This document shows, in pieces, positions 1 to 6,425 of a stretch of 64,000 nucleotides of DNA. This DNA comes from Streptococcus mitis 17/34 (GTDB taxonomy: Bacteria; Bacillota; Bacilli; Lactobacillales; Streptococcaceae): positions 86,103 through 150,102 of the forward strand of contig ASZZ01000005.1 in the NCBI GenBank assembly GCA_000430305.1, written 5' to 3'. The position numbers were made by a program, and so were the translations under genes. Numbering within the stretch: position 1 is the first letter of the stretch; every line of letters starts with the position of its first letter. A model generated the notes under the pieces. The model was not told the origin of the DNA. It did not search any database and worked only from the letters and a program-made list of their open reading frames with translations.

Positions 1-465
1 CCTCAGATGCGCAATCTTGTGAAGGTGTCATCTGATATGCGCCAAAAATTGGATATGCTTCGTCGCAATACGATTCCAACAATGAAGCTTTCCATTGCCC
101 AACTTGGTATTTTGCAACAATCAATGAAATCAGGTGTCGTGGCAGATGCCATTGTTAATGCCAACAATGCTGCCCTTCAGATGCTAGCTGAAACCAGCAA
201 GGAAGTGATTCCTCAGATGGAACGAATTGCCCAAAGCCCGACAGTCGCTGTCGAATCGGTTACCAAACTGGCTGAAAGTCTGGTCGCTCAAAACCAAGGT
301 ATCGTCGCAGCTATTGAATTGGGACGCCAGAAACGTGCCCAACTAGAAACCACTATCGTTAAGTCCGCAGAAATGATCAACGATTCTGTCAAGCTACGCG
401 ATGAGAAAATTGTCCAAGCCTTTCTAGACCAAGGAAAGGCCGCTCAGAAAGAAGTACAAGAATAA
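1..465 (+). CDS. TelA-like toxic anion resistance protein, C-terminal part
   Basis: The open frame runs in from before the first base, so only the last 154 or so residues are present. The fragment is almost wholly alpha-helical and charged, with a repeated pattern of Val/Ala/Gln-rich helices and a Lys/Glu-rich tail, as in the C-terminal half of the TelA family (tellurite and toxic anion resistance). The family's biochemical role is poorly defined. A terminator hairpin follows the stop codon, so this is the last gene of its unit. The family call rests on recognising the helical C-terminus only. Confidence 0.7.
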   Translation, partial: PQMRNLVKVSSDMRQKLDMLRRNTIPTMKLSIAQLGILQQSMKSGVVADAIVNANNAALQMLAETSKEVIPQMERIAQSPTVAVESVTKLAESLVAQNQGIVAAIELGRQKRAQLETTIVKSAEMINDSVKLRDEKIVQAFLDQGKAAQKEVQE

Positions 466-473
466 TACACAAG

Positions 474-504
474 TCCCCTGTAATGTAGATTTGCAGGGGA
501 TTTT
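474..504 (+). terminator. Rho-independent terminator after telA-like gene
   Basis: A seven-base stem (TCCCCTG / CAGGGGA) closes over a 13-base loop and is followed by TTTT. It lies 9 bases past the stop codon. Confidence 0.75.
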
Positions 505-598
505 GGATTTTTCTATATATCCGAACATCTAATTTATTTCACAAAAAATGTAGTCATTCGGTTGATTTTTATTGTAATGTACTGAAATTAATAAAAAG

Positions 599-622
599 AA
601 AAAACGCTTGAATGCGTTTTTC
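599..622 (-). terminator. Leftward terminator, probably the original rpmFG terminator
   Basis: Arms AAAACGC and GCGTTTT surround a six-base loop; read leftward the hairpin is followed by a T-rich tract (TTTTTTCTTTTTATT). It sits just outside attL. Before the element inserted it would have been directly downstream of rpmG, so it is probably the native rpmF-rpmG terminator, now about 10 kb away. Confidence 0.6.
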
Positions 623-647
623 TTCTGTATTGATTCGTATTGAATGC

Positions 648-664
648 TTACTTAACTTCTGTAA
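648..664. other. attL: duplicated rpmG 3' end
   Basis: Read leftward this encodes the last codons of rpmG, Thr-Glu-Val-Lys-stop, as ACAGAAGTTAAGTAA. The intact rpmG at 10604-10753 ends in the same residues with three synonymous or stop-codon differences (GAG, AAA, TAG). A displaced gene end at the far side of a tyrosine-integrase element is the expected result of insertion at the gene's 3' end. Confidence 0.75.
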
Positions 665-732
665 GGAGTAGACAGAGTTCTATATAACCCCTCAAAACCT
701 TTATTTTAAAGGCTTTGTAATTTATTGAAGAA

Positions 733-757
733 AAAATGTAGAGACAAATGTAGAGAC
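733..757. repeat. Integrase arm-type direct repeats, left end
   Basis: Two copies of AAATGTAGAGAC in tandem lie just inside attL and beside the integrase stop codon. The same motif (AAAATGTAGAGA, two copies) lies inside attR at 10486-10509. Paired short direct repeats inside both ends are typical arm-type binding sites of tyrosine integrases. The binding role is inferred. Confidence 0.6.
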
Positions 758-759
758 GA

Positions 760-2025
760 TTAAGTAGATAGTTCAGCTATTTTATCTAAATAAATATTTA
801 CTGCCTCTAATTTCTTCTTCGGTGCTAACTCGGCGTATGTATCCATAGTTGTGTTGATAGATTTATGTCCCATACGAACTTGTAGTTCTTTCCAGTTTGC
901 CCCAGCATTTAACATCATTGAAGCATGAGTATGTCTGAAAATATGGAAACCGTAATCAGGTAAACCAAGAGAAGTTAGTCGTTTTTTTAAAGTAGCACGT
1001 TCGTTTCTATCGCACATATAATTTCCATAAATCGTTGGAAAGATTAACTTGGATTGAGGTAGACCTTGATTTTTGAAATAGTTATTCATTTCTGTGTAGA
1101 AATCCCTAAGGTCAGTGAGAGTAGAGGTTGGAACGGGAACCTGACGATTACCAGAATCGGTTTTTGCGGTTGGTTTACAAATCATACATCCTTTAGTACC
1201 AAGTTTCTTATTGGCACTTTTCCACATCAATGTTTTATTTACAATAATTTCATTGTTTGTGAAATCCAAGTCATTTATTTCTAATGCTAGAAGTTCATTG
1301 ATTCGCAATGCAGAAGCGAGTAAGGAATTGCAGATGGTAATAAATCGTCGATTAGCTCTGTTATTAGGTAAAGTTTTTAAGAATGCTAACCATGTTTTTA
1401 ATTCTTCATCATGTAAGACCATAGTTCTACGAGAAGCTAATTTAGGCTTTGGAGGGATTTTAATAGTTTTCACTGGGTTTTTAGTTAATCCAAAATGTGT
1501 GATGCCAAAATCGAAAATATCACTAAGTTTGTGAGTGACTGCTCCAAAGTCTTTTGCACTACCTTTTTCAGCACGTTTTTTCCCTGATTCAATCGATGTT
1601 CTAGCTTTTTGGGCGAGATTGTTAACCCATCTTTGAATATCGGCAGATGTAATTTTTTCAGGAATGTAATCCCCGAATGCAGGGATGATGTAATTATATA
1701 CGTATCCCTTCACTCTATTGATTGTATTATGAGAAGTAACCCAAACTTGATAATTATTGAACCATTCTTCTGCAAGTTCAGAAAAAGTGGATAATCGTTT
1801 ATCTTCTTTCCTCGTTCCACCTGCTTTTTCAAAATTAACTCTAGCCGTTAGGATTTTACGGTCAAGTTGCCGTAGTGTTTTAGCTGTTATAGACGTTGTT
1901 ACTTGTTTGCCTGTCTTTTCATCGATACCTAAGTAAAGGCCTCGTAAAATATAACTAACCTCTCCGTTTGAATTTGTTTTTTTAATAACTTTTTTGTTAT
2001 TGTAAGTTATAGTTTCAGATGTCAT
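760..2025 (-). CDS. int: Tyrosine site-specific integrase
   Basis: 421 residues, full length. The N-terminal ~60 residues (glycine- and aromatic-rich, then a basic helix) fit an arm-binding domain. Residues about 75-175 are the SAM-like core-binding domain. The catalytic domain shows the family residues: Arg in 'ALRINELL', a Lys after 'NKTLMW', the box 'HIFRHTH' and 'GHKSINTTMDTYA' with the nucleophilic Tyr. It integrates and excises the element and stands next to attL, as usual for Tn916/ICE-type integrases. It is last in a leftward series with the excisionase-like gene and rep. Confidence 0.95.
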   Translation of the reverse strand: MTSETITYNNKKVIKKTNSNGEVSYILRGLYLGIDEKTGKQVTTSITAKTLRQLDRKILTARVNFEKAGGTRKEDKRLSTFSELAEEWFNNYQVWVTSHNTINRVKGYVYNYIIPAFGDYIPEKITSADIQRWVNNLAQKARTSIESGKKRAEKGSAKDFGAVTHKLSDIFDFGITHFGLTKNPVKTIKIPPKPKLASRRTMVLHDEELKTWLAFLKTLPNNRANRRFITICNSLLASALRINELLALEINDLDFTNNEIIVNKTLMWKSANKKLGTKGCMICKPTAKTDSGNRQVPVPTSTLTDLRDFYTEMNNYFKNQGLPQSKLIFPTIYGNYMCDRNERATLKKRLTSLGLPDYGFHIFRHTHASMMLNAGANWKELQVRMGHKSINTTMDTYAELAPKKKLEAVNIYLDKIAELST

Positions 2026-2117
2026 AATGCCCTTTCATTATACGGATATAAAATAAAAAGGCTAAAATAGAACATTTTCTATACATAACAGACAGTTCTA
2101 TTTTAGCATAATTCATG

Positions 2118-2366
2118 TTATTTCTCTAAGAATTGGAGAACATTTTCAAGTTTATAGTAAACAGTTCTGGTTCCTTCTATAGGTGGTTCCAGTCGTTTTA
2201 GTCCTTTTTCTTCCCAAGATTTCAATGTATTCGGAGAAATTTGAAGGAGATTCAATAGGTCTTTTTGGGTATATAGACCACAATAATTGAAGATGTGGGT
2301 TTCCTGTTGTAGGATTTGTAAGAGACTTAGTAGTAGGTTTTTAATTTCAAATAGTTCTGAGTTCAT
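2118..2366 (-). CDS. Excisionase-like small HTH protein
   Basis: 82 residues. The C-terminal half contains a MerR/excisionase-type winged helix ('YTQKDLLNLLQISPNTLKSW' then a basic wing 'GTRTVYYKLENVLQFL'). Its position, starting 5 bases after the rep stop and directly upstream of the integrase, is typical of excisionase or directionality factors. The N-terminal helix may dimerise. A regulatory rather than excision role is possible. Confidence 0.7.
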   Translation of the reverse strand: MNSELFEIKNLLLSLLQILQQETHIFNYCGLYTQKDLLNLLQISPNTLKSWEEKGLKRLEPPIEGTRTVYYKLENVLQFLEK

Positions 2367-2371
2367 TATTG

Positions 2372-3568
2372 TTATTCCTTTCTTTGAATAGTTGTTTCAA
2401 ACTGTGTGAAGAAGCTATTAGCGCGATGTATTGGCTGAGATTCAAAGGGGTTCGTGAAAAAGTTGCTGTCATCTTTTTCGTATTCCCGACTCTCATAGTT
2501 ATAGTGTGTATAAAAGATATTATCCTTTTCAACTAGTATGGCTGTTTGGATTCGTCGTTCTAGCTGGTCGAAACGGTCAATTCGTTTACTGGTTTGAAAA
2601 TTATCATACAACTCCTTTGGTGAGTAAGGGCTAGTTATGAAGATTAGTTCAGCGGTTAATGCTTTATCTATATATCTAGAAGGTAAGAAAACATCGAAAT
2701 TATAAGGGTCTAGAATTTTCAAAAGGTCATCATATCGAAAGCTATCTGGTCGCAGTTCGTCAATAATGATAGTTTCCTGGTTTTGATAACTCTGAAAAGG
2801 ATCGCGACTTGAGCCTGTTACAAAATAAGAGGTATTTTTATTTTCTGCATAAGTCTTAGCCAGTCTTGTCTTACCAAGTCCCGACTCACCATAGATATAG
2901 ACTACTTGTTTTGTCTTTTGTTCATACTTCATACGATTCAGGAATTCTCTCCCTAATCTTTCTTGCCTTTTTTCGGCAACAGCTTTAAGTCGCGTACTTG
3001 CTTTTGCATATTGACTTCCCGTTAGCTCAGATTCAATCTCTTCTAGAGTTAATAAACCGTCATAAAGCATATCTAGATATTCTCGTATTAGTTCCCCTTC
3101 TTTTTTACTTTGGTTTCGCTCTACTTGTTTTCGAATGTTTTCTAATTTTTTAGCAAAATCAAAGTTACTTATTACTTCCGAAATAGGGTACTGATATTTA
3201 TTTTGAGCATCTTTAGTTTGGTGAACAAGATAACTAAAACCATTATTAGGATGCTTGAAGAATTCTAATCGTTCGATTTGAGAATCTTCACGTTTACCAT
3301 TTCGTTCATTAATTTCCCAAGCTATGCTATGTGGGCTACGAGCATGTTTGAAATACATCATGAGATGAATATGGGGTTCTACAGTTTCTCCATCTTCATT
3401 AACATCTTTATCATGTAAAATTCCTGCCCAGAGTAATGGCTCTAATAACTTAACGATTCTATCAATTTCTTTTTTCCAATCAGATAAAATAGCTAGTCGC
3501 ATTTGTTGTGTATACATGATTGCACGCTGTTTAGGGATTTTTTTATTTGTTTTTTTCTCTGAAGACAT
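2372..3568 (-). CDS. Rolling-circle replication initiator / relaxase with helicase domain
   Basis: 398 residues from the ATG at 3568, which has an AAGGAA box 8 bases upstream; a GTG at 3601 has no such box. The N-terminal HUH domain (Rep_2 type) shows 'EPHIHLMMYF' and a Tyr-containing 'GFSYLVHQTKDA' segment. The C-terminal half is an SF3-like ATPase with Walker A 'GESGLGKT' and Walker B 'TIIIDEL'. Such Rep_2 plus helicase proteins replicate small plasmids and are proposed relaxases in streptococcal IMEs. It probably nicks an origin on the element for transfer and episomal replication. Which nick site it uses is not certain. Confidence 0.85.
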   Translation of the reverse strand: MSSEKKTNKKIPKQRAIMYTQQMRLAILSDWKKEIDRIVKLLEPLLWAGILHDKDVNEDGETVEPHIHLMMYFKHARSPHSIAWEINERNGKREDSQIERLEFFKHPNNGFSYLVHQTKDAQNKYQYPISEVISNFDFAKKLENIRKQVERNQSKKEGELIREYLDMLYDGLLTLEEIESELTGSQYAKASTRLKAVAEKRQERLGREFLNRMKYEQKTKQVVYIYGESGLGKTRLAKTYAENKNTSYFVTGSSRDPFQSYQNQETIIIDELRPDSFRYDDLLKILDPYNFDVFLPSRYIDKALTAELIFITSPYSPKELYDNFQTSKRIDRFDQLERRIQTAILVEKDNIFYTHYNYESREYEKDDSNFFTNPFESQPIHRANSFFTQFETTIQRKE

Positions 3569-3600
3569 TTCAAGAATTTCCTTTCGTTTTGTTTTTGGCA

Positions 3601-3698
3601 CATTGGCACAGTTTGAATGCGAGACAATGCCAAGACCAGTCTCGCAGTATTGTTAGTATTAAGGATATTTAGAGTAAGTAGTATCATTGGCACAGTTT
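3601..3698. repeat. Direct repeats and hairpin upstream of rep
   Basis: The 14-mer CATTGGCACAGTTT occurs at 3601-3614 and 3685-3698, 84 bases apart. Between them is an 8-bp hairpin, arms TGCGAGAC (3618-3625) and GTCTCGCA (3639-3646), with a 13-base loop. The arrangement just upstream of the Rep start fits a rep operator or a double-strand origin/oriT. The role is inferred. Confidence 0.45.
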
Positions 3699-3702
3699 TG
3701 TA

Positions 3703-3753
3703 ATATAAAAAAATGGTGGAAGGACTTTTTGTCTTTGACAAAGTCCTTCCACC
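3703..3753 (-). terminator. Leftward terminator of the TcpA-like operon
   Basis: A perfect 14-bp stem (3715-3728 with 3740-3753) followed, in the leftward direction, by a run of eight T's. It ends the transcript of the three genes at 5777-3780 before rep. Confidence 0.8.
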
Positions 3754-3779
3754 GATTTTATAGTCTATTTGTTCATATT

Positions 3780-4337
3780 TTATTTCAATCTACTATGATT
3801 GTAAGAGCCTGTTGCTTGATACCAACGACCATCACTAGGCGCTATATTGGTAAAGAACAAGTCGGGTTCCATAGTGTGTAATTTTGTTTTAATAGCAGGG
3901 AATATTTCTTGTACTTTCAAGAAACTTTCATGATTGTTTGGAACTTTCCACCGTAATATAGCCCCATCTTTTGTATAAATCATCGATAAGGTTAACAAAG
4001 AACGATTGGCCTTGTTGACGATTGATTTTTGAGTAGAAATCTGTTTATTTTGAGTATCGAGAATAGAATCGGACTCAAAATGGGCAAATTTTCTCAGTTC
4101 GTAGGTTGCTCGTAATCCTTTGAGCATGTATTTTATATCACTTTTAAACCAGTGATAAAGGAAAAGAGAGAAAAGTAGGATTGAAAAAATTATCAAAGGA
4201 TAGAAAAGAAAAATAACATTTTGATAATTAATTTCAATGTTCAGATTCTGTTGAATCAAGATAAGTATAAATATAGGAAAACAGCTTACTACAGTTCCTA
4301 TACATAAGATTTTGAATAGATTATACTTGTTTATCAT
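3780..4337 (-). CDS. Membrane protein with two N-terminal TM helices, IME accessory
   Basis: 185 residues from the ATG at 4337, which overlaps the stop of the upstream ATPase gene by four bases (ATGA), so the two are translationally coupled. Two hydrophobic helices span about residues 8-28 and 40-62, followed by a basic segment 'HWFKSDIKYMLKGLR' and a soluble domain of about 110 residues. Coupling to the FtsK/TcpA-like gene suggests a membrane partner of that ATPase in DNA transfer. I do not recognise the soluble domain. Confidence 0.7.
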   Translation of the reverse strand: MINKYNLFKILCIGTVVSCFPIFILILIQQNLNIEINYQNVIFLFYPLIIFSILLFSLFLYHWFKSDIKYMLKGLRATYELRKFAHFESDSILDTQNKQISTQKSIVNKANRSLLTLSMIYTKDGAILRWKVPNNHESFLKVQEIFPAIKTKLHTMEPDLFFTNIAPSDGRWYQATGSYNHSRLK

Positions 4338-5443
4338 AAGCACCTCTTGTTATAGTATGGGGTGAGGAGTGGCATGATGTTGCTGTCATGCTTTCCATCA
4401 CTAAATTTGACAATTCCTGTCCCTATTCCGCTAGGAACAACAATATTTTCAATATGAGCGTTTGGCAATAAAAACTGAGTGGTGTTAGTATTTATCTCTC
4501 CCAAAATAATAGAACAGTTAATTTGTTCTCTAACTGCTAGATTTCCTCCAAATGCGGTAGCATCAAAACGTTGGGAAACTAGGATAAGTGAAACTTTAGT
4601 AGCTCTACCTAGGAGAGCCACAGTTCCTAATAGTTGTGCAAACGTATCTCGTGCTTGTTTTGAAGAACCCTGAACAAGAGCAAGTAGCTCATCTATGATA
4701 ATGTATTTGCGTTTTAATGTAGCTTTTGGGTTTTCTAAAAGTATTTCTTGACGTTCGTAAATCTTATTGATAGCATCCCCCAGAATTTCATTTACTTCTG
4801 TGATAAAACTATTTAAGTTAGCCCCTCTTTTCGGAGACAGGACAGACAGATTTAATTCACGACCTAGAGAATAAATATCGGCACGTTTAGGGTCTACGGC
4901 TACAATATCGTCAGTTATTTTACGAATACACCTAATAAGGTATTCTAGGAAATAACTTTTTCCTGAACCAGATGAACCACTGATAGCTAAATGAACAACA
5001 TCATTTAGATTGATACTAACTTGGTTTGACATGAGCGGAATCCTAATCTCACTAACTTCTTGATTTATAAAATGTTGGATATCAGGAATAGTTAGTCGAG
5101 TTGGAATACCATTTACCCAAGGGAAGAAAAAACCTCTAGCAAGATTAGGGTCACCTGTCTTGTATGGGATGAAAATTGCATTACTTTGTAACATAAGCGT
5201 TTTATACGGGTAAAGGATGCCAGAACAGATATCTGCTATCTTAAAATACAGGCTTTTATCTAAAACATAGGAAACAGGAAGATTGGGAATGAAAAACATT
5301 CCCTTATCTTCTGCCTCTAAAGAAATGGAGAAAGAGTTTGTAAAGCTCGTTTCTCCGTTGATATCTAGTGTATTGTTGAGATTACTTGTAATGAATTTAG
5401 CTAATTCATTTTCAGACATAGGCATTTTAATAGGGATAGTCAT
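4334..5443 (-). CDS. FtsK/TcpA-type DNA translocase (coupling protein)
   Basis: 369 residues. Walker A 'GSSGSGKS' lies near residue 155 and Walker B 'KYIIIDELLAL' near 250, with 'LILVSQRFDATAFGG' and 'LAVREQINCSIILGE' downstream, the arrangement of FtsK/HerA motor domains. No TM helix is evident at the N-terminus, unlike long FtsK proteins. In streptococcal IMEs, proteins of this kind paired with a Rep-type relaxase act as coupling proteins that present DNA to a host conjugation channel. A short unknown gene precedes it and a membrane protein gene follows. Confidence 0.8.
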   Translation of the reverse strand: MTIPIKMPMSENELAKFITSNLNNTLDINGETSFTNSFSISLEAEDKGMFFIPNLPVSYVLDKSLYFKIADICSGILYPYKTLMLQSNAIFIPYKTGDPNLARGFFFPWVNGIPTRLTIPDIQHFINQEVSEIRIPLMSNQVSINLNDVVHLAISGSSGSGKSYFLEYLIRCIRKITDDIVAVDPKRADIYSLGRELNLSVLSPKRGANLNSFITEVNEILGDAINKIYERQEILLENPKATLKRKYIIIDELLALVQGSSKQARDTFAQLLGTVALLGRATKVSLILVSQRFDATAFGGNLAVREQINCSIILGEINTNTTQFLLPNAHIENIVVPSGIGTGIVKFSDGKHDSNIMPLLTPYYNKRCL

Positions 5444-5453
5444 AAACTACCCC

Positions 5454-5777
5454 CTAAGCTTTGTGAATGCCTGTGGCACGGAAATACGCATTTGATTTAA
5501 TCTGAATTGCTTCTAATTTATCAAATGCTATTTTCTCACCAATGTTAAATTCAGATAAATCTGGTTTGTCATCCGGAAGGAACTTCACTTTAAAAGGATT
5601 ATGAGTATCCGTAGCAATCCAAATCTGATAACCAATAACTTTATCTGTCCGTTTATCGTCTTTATATTCATACTGTGTTTCTATTTGCAGTCCTACAATA
5701 TAAGTTGATTCATTTCTAAGAAGTTTCTCAGCATTTTCTGAGCTATAATAGCTTGATGATTTGACTGTGAATGCCAT
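5454..5777 (-). CDS. Hypothetical IME protein, 107 aa
   Basis: A soluble, mixed alpha/beta protein rich in Tyr, Lys and Asp with alternating beta-like stretches ('TYIVGLQIETQYEY', 'GYQIWIATDTHNPFKVKFL'). It has no signal peptide or TM helix. It is first in the leftward operon, 10 bases before the TcpA-like gene, so a role in DNA processing or its control is plausible. Small beta-rich proteins at this position exist in Tn916/ICEBs1-type elements, but I cannot assign the family. Confidence 0.65.
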   Translation of the reverse strand: MAFTVKSSSYYSSENAEKLLRNESTYIVGLQIETQYEYKDDKRTDKVIGYQIWIATDTHNPFKVKFLPDDKPDLSEFNIGEKIAFDKLEAIQIKSNAYFRATGIHKA

Positions 5778-5880
5778 ATTTTTGACCTTTCTTATTAAGG
5801 AGGAGAATAATTTTTATTCTACAGGAGTAATAGTTGTATTTAACAACTATAAGTTGATTTATCTCATAGTGCCCATCTCT

Positions 5881-5911
<31 letters not shown>

Positions 5912-5994
5912 GAAATGCCACGCGTGGCTAAAGGGAGTTAAGGTCAAGTGATTTTATGTCATCAAAAATTAACAAAAATGTAACATAAAAACAC

Positions 5995-6024
5995 TTGACA
6001 GAGTGTTAATTTTTAGGTTATACT
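5995..6024 (+). promoter_or_regulatory. Strong rightward promoter inside the control region
   Basis: TTGACA at 5995-6000 and TATACT at 6019-6024, 18 bases apart. The -35 box lies in the right arm of the 17-base inverted repeat, so a repressor bound there would block it. No ORF of note follows before the hairpin with a U-run at 6188-6218, so it may make a short RNA. Confidence 0.6.
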
Positions 6025-6117
6025 CCTTTAGGGAATTAAGATAAGAGATGGGCAAGAGATAAGAAAAAATTTTTCATAAAGAAAAAGGGGAGGTCGGGGC
6101 GTAGCCCCGTTGAGATA

Positions 6118-6143
6118 AGTTAGTTTCGGTACCGAAACTAACT
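6118..6143. repeat. Perfect 26-bp palindrome
   Basis: A self-complementary sequence centred on GGTACC with outer bases AGTTAG and CTAACT. It is too symmetric to be accidental. Candidate roles are a dimer operator or an extruded hairpin at a nick site. Confidence 0.6.
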
Positions 6144-6187
6144 AGAATGGGGCAGTGCATAAAAATTTATGCATTATTAAAAATGTA

Positions 6188-6218
6188 AACAGTTGAGCTT
6201 TTCTTGGCTGTTTTTTTG
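6188..6218 (+). terminator. Terminator-like hairpin with U-run
   Basis: A 10-bp RNA stem with three G-U pairs (AACAGTTGAG / CTTGGCTGTT) and loop CTTTT, followed by seven T's. It would end a transcript from the promoter at 5995-6024. Confidence 0.6.
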
Positions 6219-6306
6219 TTTTCTAAAAGAAAAAATGAGAGTTTCTTCAACTTATAATTTATAGTAAAGTTCGGGAAAAATAAATTATAAAATCCTCGGA
6301 AATGGC

Positions 6307-6336
6307 TTGACAAAAGCATTTCGGGGGGGGTATAAT
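6307..6336 (+). promoter_or_regulatory. Promoter of the surface protein with a G8 tract in its spacer
   Basis: TTGACA (6307-6312) and TATAAT (6331-6336) are both consensus, 18 bases apart. The last eight spacer bases (6323-6330) are all G. A gain or loss of one G would change the -35/-10 spacing, so phase-variable expression is possible. Confidence 0.8.
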
Positions 6337-6425
6337 ATAGTAGGAATATTTTAAATGAGTCTATAAATCGAATGAGGAAGCGCTTGCTTCTTGGTTTTGT
6401 TAACGACTTTTATAAAGGAGACAAT

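Larger units (their letters stand above)
6031..6218 (+). ncRNA. Putative structured RNA of about 190 nt in the IME
   Basis: Bounded by the promoter at 5995-6024 and a terminator-like hairpin. The predicted transcript carries the GC hairpin 6095-6109, the 26-bp palindrome 6118-6143 and the AT hairpin 6156-6173. No coding frame of note is present. Alternatively these hairpins act as DNA (oriT or replication origin) and the transcript is incidental. Confidence 0.4.

Noticed and set aside
1211-1534. Forward open frame opposite the integrase
   Set aside because: No start signal and no plausible protein; it lies fully antisense to a clear integrase.
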